Made by a program: the position numbers and the translations under genes
Shown here: in pieces, positions 15,052-25,200 of the stretch
Layout of the letters: each line of letters opens with the position of its first letter
How positions within the stretch are numbered: position 1 is the stretch's first letter
Notes under the pieces: model-generated
Databases searched by the model: none
What the model saw: the letters and a program-made list of their open reading frames with translations, nothing else
Told to the model about the DNA's origin: nothing
DNA from: Candidatus Aminicenantota bacterium
Lineage (GTDB): Bacteria > Acidobacteriota > Aminicenantia > UBA2199
Reading direction: 5' to 3'
Assembly (NCBI GenBank): GCA_011772425.1
Contig: WVZO01000139.1
Location: 1-56,355 of the forward strand
DNA length: 56,355 bases

Positions 15052-17422
15052 ATTAAATTTCCTGAAATTCCCACATTCCTCCTCCGGTATAAGTCGGCGG
15101 AGACCTTTTTGGGTTTCCCTGTTGGTGGGATTTTTATTTATCCTGATCACCGCCTATTTGTTATATATCCCTCAACAAAAAACCGTCATTGATTTTTCTT
15201 TAGAAGCAGGTGATATCGTCAAAGATGATATTATCATTAACAAATCCATTACTGTCGAAGACAAAGAAAGCACCGAAAAAAATCGCAGACAGGCCGCTGA
15301 AAATGTAACCCCTGTCTACAGAGATTATCCTGAAAATCAAAAGAGAGCCAGGGACTCCATTACCCGGTGGTTCCGTTTTATCCGGGAAGCCAGGAAAGAT
15401 TACATAAAAAACAAAAAGACCAGGGAAGAATTGAAACGGATAAAAACTCTAATTGAAAGCCAATTGGGTCTGGAATTTTCGGAAAACGAAATCCGGGTGA
15501 TACTGGAATCCCGGTTCTTCAATAAAGTCGATTTAGATCAGATGCTGGGCGTTGTAAAATCTTTTTATGATACGAGAATTTTAACGTCGTTGACAGGAGC
15601 AGATCAGGGCAAGGACGGCAGCATCCAACTATTTTCCCGGACCGTTGAGGGTGGTGAAACGAGCCGGGAACCGGTGATTCTGAAAATTGACCTACTTTAC
15701 GATCTAAAGAAAGCAAAAACCCACCTGCTTCGTTTTATCAAACAGCAGCCATTTCGGACGACATCTGAAGAATTTATTGTCTCCGTCTTGATGCAATTTA
15801 TCGAGCCAAATATTTTCTATTCCCTGAACCTTACTCAGGAGGCAAAACAAAAAGCTGCTGCGGCTGTTAACCCGGTTTTAATCAAGCTCAAAGCAGGTAA
15901 AGTCATATTAAGAAGGGGGGATGAGGTGAAGCCCGAAGATATCAAAATCCTAAAACTTATTGCTTTTGAAGATAAAAGGCGGGAGCGTAAATTATCTGAT
16001 TTTTACTTGATTTTCCTGGTTTTAGGTTTTTTGACCCTTTTTGGTGGGAAATTTTTTAAAATATGGTCATCCAGCGGCATTAACAAGGACAAACTCTTTA
16101 CCGTTACCGGTGCCACCCTTCTGGTCAGTGTGATTGTATACCGGGCATCGCTCTTTTTATTCCCACTCATATTAAGCAACATTACCCTGGATATTCAATA
16201 TGATATCTACAGTATATTTTATGCTATTCCCTTTGGATTCGGTGTACTGGTTATTGCCTTTATCTTTAATCTCCAAAGTGCTGTTATTTTTTCATTTGCC
16301 AATGCTCTTGTGGGAGGCATTGTCTGCGGTTGGGACTTTAACATTTTTTTGTACGTGCTTCTGGGGAACCTGGCAGTCAGTTATGGTATTGAATATTATG
16401 AGCGGATCAAACGTTCTCCCACTATAAAAGCGGCGGTATTGTGGCTGCTGCCGGTCAATTTGATCACCATATCTCTTTTCCACTTAACCCAGTCTGATTT
16501 CACCCTGATGCATCTTTCTGTGAGTGTGCTAATGGGTATTTTTTCAGCGTTGATATCGCCTATCCTGGCCAATTTTATTATCCCTATATGGGAGGTGTTT
16601 TTTAACCTGGTAACGGAATTAAAGCTGATCGAGTTGACTAACTTGAATCTGCCGATATTCAGGGAGATGCTGGAGAAAGCCCCGGGAACGTACCATCATT
16701 CCCAGATGGTGTCCTCATTGTCAGAAGCGGCTGCGCAGGACCTGGGACTTTCCCCGCTGCTGCAGCGGGCCATGGCCCTTTATCATGACATTGGAAAAAT
16801 CGATAATCCTCATTTTTTTACAGAGAATCATACCATTTACCAAAATCCCCACCCCAAGCTCCCTCCCCGGGACAGCGCTAAAAATATTACCTCTCACATC
16901 TCAGACGGCATGGAACGAGCTGAAAAATTAAAACTCCCCCCAATGATTAAGTCTTCCATCATTCAGCATCATGGAACAAAACGAGTCCATTACTTCTTCG
17001 ACAAAGCCCGGGAAATGTCATCCATTGCCAGTGATGGATTTGACGATAATGTGTTTCGCTACCAGGGAGAAAAACCCAAGAATATCGAAAATGCCATCAT
17101 TATGCTGGCAGACCAGGTGGAGGCTGCTTCCAAAAGCCTGTCAGCACCTACTGATGAAGAAATTAAGAATGTCATCCAGAAAATCATCGATGCCAATATT
17201 GAAGAGGGGCAATTCGAGGAGTGTGAAGGGTTAACCTTCAAGGCCCTGAATGCTATTGCCAACAGTTTCTTGAAAAAACTCTCTTCCATTTATCACATGC
17301 GGATATCATACCCAGGATTCGATTTCAAAGAAAAAAAGGAAAAGGAGACCACTGACCAACAGGCACAACCGGGTGGGCGGGCAGCACGGTCAACCACAGA
17401 CCGTCTCAAAACGGTTTCTTGA
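15041..17422 (+). CDS. 7TM-HD membrane phosphodiesterase, PgpH type
   Basis: A 793-residue membrane protein. A first helix (about 17-37) is followed by an outer 7TMR-HDED region (about 40-310), a block of seven membrane helices (about 325-515) and a cytosolic HD domain with HHSQM, YHDIGK (about 580) and a final HH pair near IQHHG. PgpH homologues break down cyclic di-AMP, and the gene is usually found between phoH and ybeY, as here. The frame is open upstream into phoH, but the ATG at 15041 follows AGGAAAGGAG and fits the overlap. A charged 25-residue tail is probably disordered. Cyclic di-AMP as the substrate is inferred from the family. Confidence 0.9.
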   Translation: MPFKLNFLKFPHSSSGISRRRPFWVSLLVGFLFILITAYLLYIPQQKTVIDFSLEAGDIVKDDIIINKSITVEDKESTEKNRRQAAENVTPVYRDYPENQKRARDSITRWFRFIREARKDYIKNKKTREELKRIKTLIESQLGLEFSENEIRVILESRFFNKVDLDQMLGVVKSFYDTRILTSLTGADQGKDGSIQLFSRTVEGGETSREPVILKIDLLYDLKKAKTHLLRFIKQQPFRTTSEEFIVSVLMQFIEPNIFYSLNLTQEAKQKAAAAVNPVLIKLKAGKVILRRGDEVKPEDIKILKLIAFEDKRRERKLSDFYLIFLVLGFLTLFGGKFFKIWSSSGINKDKLFTVTGATLLVSVIVYRASLFLFPLILSNITLDIQYDIYSIFYAIPFGFGVLVIAFIFNLQSAVIFSFANALVGGIVCGWDFNIFLYVLLGNLAVSYGIEYYERIKRSPTIKAAVLWLLPVNLITISLFHLTQSDFTLMHLSVSVLMGIFSALISPILANFIIPIWEVFFNLVTELKLIELTNLNLPIFREMLEKAPGTYHHSQMVSSLSEAAAQDLGLSPLLQRAMALYHDIGKIDNPHFFTENHTIYQNPHPKLPPRDSAKNITSHISDGMERAEKLKLPPMIKSSIIQHHGTKRVHYFFDKAREMSSIASDGFDDNVFRYQGEKPKNIENAIIMLADQVEAASKSLSAPTDEEIKNVIQKIIDANIEEGQFEECEGLTFKALNAIANSFLKKLSSIYHMRISYPGFDFKEKKEKETTDQQAQPGGRAARSTTDRLKTVS

Positions 17423-17433
17423 GAAATAAGAAT

Positions 17434-17847
17434 ATGATTGAAATGATGAGTGACGATTACCACCTGGATCACGCGTTTTATATAGATATACTTCAAAAAA
17501 TTACGAATGAGTTAAACATCAACGGGAACATAGTCATCAAGGTGGGAGATAAGGATGAATCACAGCAGTTGAATCGAGATTTTCTCCAGAGAGATTATCC
17601 TACAGACGTGTTAAGCTTTACCTTTAACGAGGAACTGCCGGATGGCTTTTACCTGGGGGATATATTTGTGTGTTATCCCATCGCAGAAGAGCAGGCCAAG
17701 GAGAATCACATATCCCTGGAAGAAGAATTATTAATCCTTATGATTCACGGCCTTTTGCATCTTGCCGGGTACGACCACGAAGCAGAAAATGATAGCGGAG
17801 AAATGCTTACATTGCAAAAGCGGCTGGTTAAAAAGGTTTTACCATGA
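17434..17847 (+). CDS. Endoribonuclease YbeY
   Basis: A 137-residue rRNA maturation metalloendonuclease. The zinc motif HGLLHLAGYDHE (about residues 109-120) is intact, preceded by the family's DVLSFTF segment. An alternative TTG start at 17419 overlaps the pgpH stop as TTGA and would add five residues. Neither start has a strong ribosome site. Its stop overlaps the next gene by four bases (ATGA). Operon position after phoH and pgpH is standard. Confidence 0.94.
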   Translation: MIEMMSDDYHLDHAFYIDILQKITNELNINGNIVIKVGDKDESQQLNRDFLQRDYPTDVLSFTFNEELPDGFYLGDIFVCYPIAEEQAKENHISLEEELLILMIHGLLHLAGYDHEAENDSGEMLTLQKRLVKKVLP

Positions 17848-18638
17848 GTGAAGCAGCTTACCTTTTCGGTCCTGCCGGGTGGAGTTATAGGGATTGGGAG
17901 GGAACCGTTTATCCTGGGAAAAAACCCCGGACGTTTAATCACCTTGACTTCCTTTCCCGGAGTTTTGATTTCGTAGAAGTGAACACCAGTTTTTATCGCA
18001 TTCCCCCTGTAAAATTAACCAGTGGTTGGGTTAGGAAGACCGAGGCTCTCCCGGATTTTACTTTTTGGATCAAGATGTACCAGCAGTTTACTCACCAGCG
18101 TAAGGTATCCAGGCAGGATGTCTCTGATTTCAAAATGGCATTGGAACCCCTTCAGCTATCGTCAAAATTAGCGGGTTTGCTGGTGCAGTTTCCCTATTCT
18201 TTCAAATTAAACACCGGTCATTTAAAATATGTCCTGGCTCTGGCCCGTATTTTCCAGGAGTATCCCCTGGCCATTGAGTTTCGTCACAACACCTGGAACC
18301 GGGAAGAATTATTTGAGGTCTTCAGGGAAAAGCATCTTATCTGGGTTAACATTGACCAGCCCATGATGTCCCTCAATCTGCCATTGACGTCTGTCTTGAC
18401 GCATCCTGATATTACCTATTTCAGGCTTCACGGCAGGAATCGGAAATCCTGGTTTGCCGATGAAGGTCGTGATGCGCGTTACAATTATGATTACAATGCC
18501 CTGGAATTAAATCAAATTGCCCGGAAAATAAAAGAATTAGTTGCCCTTGCCAAAAAGATATTTATCTCAGGTAACAACCATTACAAAGGAAAAGCAGTTA
18601 AAAACCTGTTGGAATTAAAAAAAATATTAAAAAGTTAG
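17844..18638 (+). CDS. DUF72 (YecE-like) family protein
   Basis: A 264-residue TIM-barrel-like protein of the DUF72 family. It has the N-terminal GPAGWSYRDWEGTVYP motif, FDFVEVNTSFYRIP, an internal LVQFPYSF, the EFRHNTW motif and the late YFRLHGRN. Its biochemical role is not established. It is translationally coupled to ybeY through ATGA and closes the operon. Some iron-sulfur-related members carry cysteine clusters; none is seen here. Confidence 0.9.
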   Translation: MSEAAYLFGPAGWSYRDWEGTVYPGKKPRTFNHLDFLSRSFDFVEVNTSFYRIPPVKLTSGWVRKTEALPDFTFWIKMYQQFTHQRKVSRQDVSDFKMALEPLQLSSKLAGLLVQFPYSFKLNTGHLKYVLALARIFQEYPLAIEFRHNTWNREELFEVFREKHLIWVNIDQPMMSLNLPLTSVLTHPDITYFRLHGRNRKSWFADEGRDARYNYDYNALELNQIARKIKELVALAKKIFISGNNHYKGKAVKNLLELKKILKS

Positions 18639-19232
18639 GAAAATATTAATTCCTTCACTGACTTCGCCGAGGGGGGCGAAAAGGAAATTCCTAAAGAAAG
18701 TTAAAATTAGTAGAATTATTTGCAAGAAATTGGCGTGAAGGGTGTCTTTAAAGATGTAGATGTGATATAATAGATTATGATGTTCATTTGCCCTTTTTGG
18801 GTTTAAATTAGGTTTGAAGAGGCTAAATAAATGAAAACTGAAATGCCAGGCGACCGGGGTGTGTTAGTTTATCCGGAGAATTCAATCCGGGATCATCATA
18901 ATCATAGGTTTTGTATCGTCTCCCCTGGCCATTGCCATCCTTATAATAATAAAAGGACTAAAACAACCACTCATTCTTGTCCGGTCATCTGGCCTAAAGG
19001 GTATGCCATGTAGTTTGCGGTATATAGTATGCTGTATACGTATAAAGCATACAACCCTGAAGTTGAAAAATATGGAACCGGGTAAGACGGGTACTTAGAG
19101 GGCAGGTACCCGGTCCCACGGTTATATGTTTAGGCAGTTTGCTGGTGGCGTGGCACACGGCTATTAGATATTTTGAGGAAGAAAACCGGCAGGTCGGAAG
19201 AAGCACGGTTTTGACCAAATGAGAAAAAAAGA
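18639..19232. other. Upstream region of the NRPS gene
   Basis: About 590 bases. A fold-back TTCGCC/GGCGAA at about 18663-18680 may end the ybeY operon, without a T-run. TATAAT at 18766-18771 is a good -10 with no good -35. Inverted repeats lie at 19027-19052 (GTATGCT/AGCATAC) and 19077-19114 (ACCGGGTA/TACCCGGT) and could be regulator sites for the NRPS gene. A 60-codon frame from 18831 looks non-coding. In another frame 18884-19015 encodes a hydrophobic segment without a clear start. Confidence 0.45.
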
Positions 19233-22200
19233 ATGAAAAACCAAAAGGATTTTCTAAATTATAAGACACTGGTTGAAGCGATTATAGAAAGGCATTTTCA
19301 GTCAGCAGCGCAGGGTATTACCTTTGTATCTACTCCTGCTGATGAGTCTTTTTTCTCTTATCGGGAACTTTATGAGAGAGCGCTGCATGTACTAAATTAT
19401 TTGCAGCAAAAGGGTTTGGGCCCGGGAAATGAACTTGTTCTCCAGGTGGGTGATAACAAGGATTTTATTACTATATTCTGGGCCTGTTTACTGGGAAAGA
19501 TTATCCCGGTTCCCGTGACAATTGCCAGCAATGATGAGCATTGTTTAAAACTATTTCACATCTGGAACGTTTTAAAGCAGCCTCATCTAATTACCCTGAG
19601 AAATGAAATCCATCGGTTGGAAGCATTTGCCGGGGGCCGTCATCTGGATGATGAATTTAAGGAGATTTGCATTCGTACTATTTATATCGATGATTATCGT
19701 CAAGATTATGGGGACGATCTAGGCAGGCGGGAATTGAAGCCGGAAGAGAGGGGTGAAATTTCCGCGCCCCTGGAATCAGATATTGCCTATATCCAGTTTT
19801 CGTCTGGTTCCACCGGAGCACCCAAAGGTGTGGTATTGACCCATAAAAATCTATTAACCAATATAAAAGCCATCATTCATGCGTTTGGTTGGCCGGATGC
19901 GGATATGGGAGGCGATAGGTATCTTAGTTGGATGCCCCTGACCCATGACATGGGACTTATCGGTTTTCACCTGGTGCCCCTGGCAGCCGGGTGGGATCAC
20001 TATCTTTTGCCCCCTTCTCTTTTTGTAAGACACCCGGGATTGTGGGTGCGGAAGATTTCGGAACACAATATCACCATTACGTCCTCTCCAAATTTTGGTT
20101 ATAAATATCTTCTCCAATCTTTTAAGCCGGGAGAGAACAAGGACCTTGATCTTTCCTCCCTTCGGCTCATGGTGAATGGGGCGGAACCCATATCAGTGGA
20201 ATTGTGCCATAATTTTTCCAGGTGTTTGGCACCGTTGAAACTCAGGCCTCATATCATGTTTCCTGCCTATGGACTGGCAGAAGCCACCCTGGCGGTGGCA
20301 ACGTCGAGCCCTGGAGAGCCTTTGCAAGGTGTAAAACTGGACAGACGCCGCCTGGGAATCGGTGAGAAGATTCACGATCTCAATGATATTGATTATAAAC
20401 GTGAGAAACACGCTGTCGCTTTTGCATCAATTGGCAAAGCCGTGGAAAATTGCCATATTCGGATTGTGGATGACAGTGGTGTGGTGGTGGGGGATGATAT
20501 TATCGGTCATATCCAGGTGAGAGGGGACAATGTTACATCCGGTTATTACCGGGATGAAACAGCCACAGCTGATGTTATTGATGCAGAAGGTTGGCTGGAC
20601 ACCGGTGACCTGGGTTTCTTGCGAAAGGGAAACCTGGTGGTCACTGGCAGGGCCAAAGATATCATATTTGTGCATGGTCAAAACTACTACCCCCATGATA
20701 TTGAGCGGGTGGCAGAAGAAGTTCTAGGTATAAAGGCGGGGAAAGTCGCTGCTGCCGGTTTATTTAACCCTTCAACCGGAAGCGATGAGATGGTGATTTT
20801 TGTGGTGTCCAGGAGGCATGTAGAGGCGTTTACCCCCCTGGCCCTGGAATTGAAAAGGCATATCAATAAAACCGTTGGTTTCTCACCTACCCATGTTATA
20901 CCGGTGAGACGGTTACCCAAAACCACCAGCGGTAAGTTCCAGCGGTACAAGCTGGTGGTGAAATTCCTGGAAGGTGCGTTTGATGAAGTGGTGGCTGCGG
21001 TTGATCAGGCATTGGAAGAGAGAGTCAGCGATCGAGAGACTACCCCTCCTGCCACCGCCACCGAGGAAAAATTATGGGAAATTTTTGAGAAACATCTTCA
21101 TTGGGATTCCGTTGGAGTCACGGATAATTTTTTTGAGCGGGGGGGAAATTCATTAAATGCCTATGTCATAGCTGCTGCGGTATCCCGTGAGTTTCACCTT
21201 TACGAGGACGTGGAACCGGGCCTGGTGTTTAAAAAACCAACGATCCGGGAAATGGCGGCTGAGATTGATCGTTTAAAGGGTCTTCCCTTTCGTAGTAAGG
21301 TTGAGGAGGAATCCCGTTACTTTATAAAACCTGCTGAACGCAAGGAGTTTTATCCCCTGTCAGCCTCGCAGCAGCGGATGTATTTATTCCATGAGATGGC
21401 AGAAGGAAGTGGAAGCAGCAGCACCACTGATTATAATATCACCATACCTCTGGCTGTCGAGGGGCCACTGGACACCAGGCGTTTAGCCGCTGCTTTCGGA
21501 AGATTAGTCCACCGGCATGATAGTTTGCGCATCTCCTTTCATGTGGTGAACGGAGAGCCGGTGCAGAAGATACATGATCAGGTGGAGTTTAAGGTTGAGG
21601 AATCTGACACTCCGCCATGTCGTCCGTTCGATTTATCGAAGGCACCTCTACTGCGGGTGGGGTTGACAAATGTCGCGGAAAACAATTATATCCTGGTGAT
21701 TGATATCCATCATATCGTATCTGATGGAATATCCATGGGAATACTGATACAGGAATTGATGGACCTTTATGAAGGCAAAGAACTGCCGGAATTGAGTATT
21801 CAGTACACGGATTTTTCCCAGTGGCAGCAGCGTTTCATGCACACAGCGGAGATGAAACAACAGGAAGCGTATTGGCTTGCACTCTACAGTGATGAGGTAC
21901 CGGCATTGAATATGCCTACTGATAATGATTATCCTTATTCTGCTGCCGTATCTGGGGATCGAACGTCAAAAAGTGAAAAAGATCAGGTGAAATTTTTTGC
22001 CGGGCAAGAGTTAACGGGACGAATAAAGCTGCTGGCAGATAACCATGACGTCACACTATATATGGTATTGCTGGCGTCTTATTATACGCTGCTGTACTGC
22101 TGCACCGGCCAGGAAGACGTGGTGGTGGGGACCATTGCCGCCGACCGTGGACATGTGGCTCTTGAACCCATTATTGGCGTATTTATCAATACACTGGCCC

Positions 22201-25200
22201 TGCGAAATCAACCCCGGGGTCAACTTACTTTTAAAACCTTCCTGGCGAACGTTCGAGAAAACGTACTGGAGGCCTTCAGGTGTCAGTCCTATCCCATTGA
22301 GGAATTATTGAGGAAGACCTCTTCGAAAACAACCGCACAATTTTTCCGTCGTAATCGTCTTTTTAATACCCTTTTTATTATGCAGAACTACTATGGACCG
22401 ATTTCTCCCTTTCCATCTCCTGGGATTGAAGCAGTCCCGGGAAAATTGATATGGAAACCGCTGGAATATGATTTGAGGCTGGCAGACCTGGACCTCACCC
22501 TGGAAGCCGCGGAAATTAAAAAAGATATTCGTTTTACCTTTGAATACTCTGTAGATATATTTAGCCGTTCCCGAATGGAGAGATTGGCCGATTATTTTTT
22601 ACGGATATTGGAGACTGTGAATGCCCAACCGGACATACGATTATCTGAGATTGAGATAATCAGCAAGGATGAAAAGCGCCAGTTATTGAAGGAATTTAAT
22701 AATACGCAGGAAGATTTTTCCACGGATAAAACCTTTCACCAATTGTTTGAAGAACAGGCAGCCAGGACGCCGGACAGCGTTGCTGTAGTTGGTGTAGAGC
22801 ATAGAGCAGAGAGCGTAGAGCAGATTGTAGAGGCACAACATGTTGTGCCTTTCCATGACGTAGAATTAACATACCATGAATTAAACAAAAAATCCAATCA
22901 ATTGGCTTGTTGTTTACAGCAGAAGGGAGTGACAATCAATTCCATTGTAGGTATAATGATGGACCGTTCTCCAGATATGATTATTGCGGTTCTGGGGGTG
23001 TTAAAAGCTGGCGGTGCTTATTTACCTATTGATTCGTCTCTCCCTGAAGAGCGAATCCATTACATGCTGGTTGATAGTGGAACAAAGATTTTGTTGAGTG
23101 AGTTGAGTGAGGTGAGTAAGGTAAGTGAGGGAACTGAGGTGGTTACTCACCTTACTCACCCGACTCACCTATGCTACCTTATCTATACTTCTGGTACTAC
23201 AGGCAAATCCAAGGGTGTGGCAGTGGGTCACAAGCAGTGGGTCAATGCTACCTTTGCGTGGCAAAAGGAATACAACCTTAAAGAGATGGAGGTCAACCTG
23301 CTGCAAATGGCAGGATTCTCCTTTGATGTTTTTGCCGGGGACCTGGCCAGGGCTTTAACTACCGGGGGTAAGTTGGTGATTTGCCCGGATGAGGTCAAGG
23401 CAAATCCTCCTGTTCTTTATCGATGGATTTGCAACTTTCGCATTACCCTTTTTGAATCCACTCCGTCGTTAATTCTTCCTTTTATGGATTACGTCTATGA
23501 AAACCGTTTATCCCCAGACCATTTCCAATTGTTAATTCTTGGTTCTGACAGTTGTAAAACGGATGATTTTAAGCGGCTTCTTTCCCGTTTCGGGGATAAA
23601 ATGCGGATTATCAACAGTTATGGTGTAACAGAAGCCACTATTGACACCAGTTATTATGAAGAACCTCTGGAAAACCTGCCGAAGTTTGGTAATGTACCCA
23701 TTGGTAAGCCCATGCCCAATATGACCCTTTATGTGGTGGACAGGAGTTTTCGCCTGCTGCCTCTAGGAATTCCCGGTGAGATAGGCATTGGTGGCAAAGG
23801 GGTGGCTTATGGTTATTTAAACAATCCGGAATTAACCGCAGAGAAGTTTGACCAGGATTTATGGGATTTTCAGGATTACCAGGATGAGAAAAAAAATAAA
23901 AAATTTTTGCGGGGGGTCCAGGGGGGCGGTTTTTATAAAAAGAGCCCCCATGGTCGCCGAAGGCAAAAGCTATACCGGACCGGTGACCTGGCTCGTTGGT
24001 TGGTGGATGGAAATATTGAATTTTTGGGTCGAATCGATCAACAGGTTAAAATCAGGGGATTTCGCATCGAATTAGGAGAAATAGAGAATCATTTGTTGGC
24101 TCATCAGGTAGTACAAGAGACCGTGGTATTGTCCAAGGAAGATGAGAACGGCGATAGATATCTGTGTGCTTATGTTATTACTGTAGAGGCGGTTGAAAAA
24201 ACGGCTCCATTGACAGAAGAGTTAAAAGAGCATCTATCTCATACACTGCCTGTTTATATGATACCTTCTTATTTTGTATTTATGGAGAAATTCCCGTTAA
24301 CACCCGGTCACAAAATAAACCGAAACGCATTGCCCGAACCGCAGCAAATGCCAGTGGACAGGGATGAAACCATATCTGATCAATATCCACGGAACCCGGT
24401 GGAGGAGCAACTGGTCAACTGTGTGTTGGAAATCCTACCCATTCATCAGGTTAGACGCGGAGATAATTTTTTTCATATTGGTGGAGATTCCATTAAAGCG
24501 ATCCAACTATCCGCGCGATTACGCGGCATGGACTTGAAACTGGAAGTTACCGATGTATTCTCAAATCCTGTATTAAAAGACCTGGCCCAATGTATCCAGC
24601 CGGTGAAGCGTACTGTTTTTCAAGGGGCAGCGGAAGGGGAAGTGCCGTTGACTCCTATCCAGCAGTGGTTTTTTCTTGATTCGCATGAAGGAAAGGGGCT
24701 GGATATAAACCGCGATACAATCCGGCATTTTAACCAGGTAGTGATGCTTTACAGCAGTGATGGCTTTGATGAGACTGCTGTGGCTGAAGTATTTACCAGG
24801 ATTACTATTCATCATGATGCTTTGCGCATGGTATTTAAAAAACAAGGGAGCCGCATCATCCAGTTCAACCGCGGTGTTTCCCAACCTTTATTTGACATGA
24901 ACGTTGTGGATTTGAACTCCTTTGATGAAAAAGAAGTGGAAGATAGGATGGAACAGGAGATCAATCGGCTTCAACGCAGCATGGATTTAACCAACGGTCC
25001 ATTGGTAAAACTGGGATTGTTTAAAACTGCTGAAGGGGATCATTTGATCATTATCATTCACCACCTGGTGATAGATGGGGTTTCCTGGAGGATCCTGGGG
25101 GAAGACTTTGCCGCTGGGTACAGCTCCTATCTGAACAATGAAGAAATCCGCTTTCCGGCAAAAACCGATGCTTTTAAGTATTGGGCTGAGAAGTTGATGA

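Noticed and set aside
18831-19013. 60-residue His-rich protein before the NRPS
   Set aside because: No ribosome site, no conserved pattern; a different frame codes a hydrophobic stretch without a start. Not decidable, so not listed as a gene.
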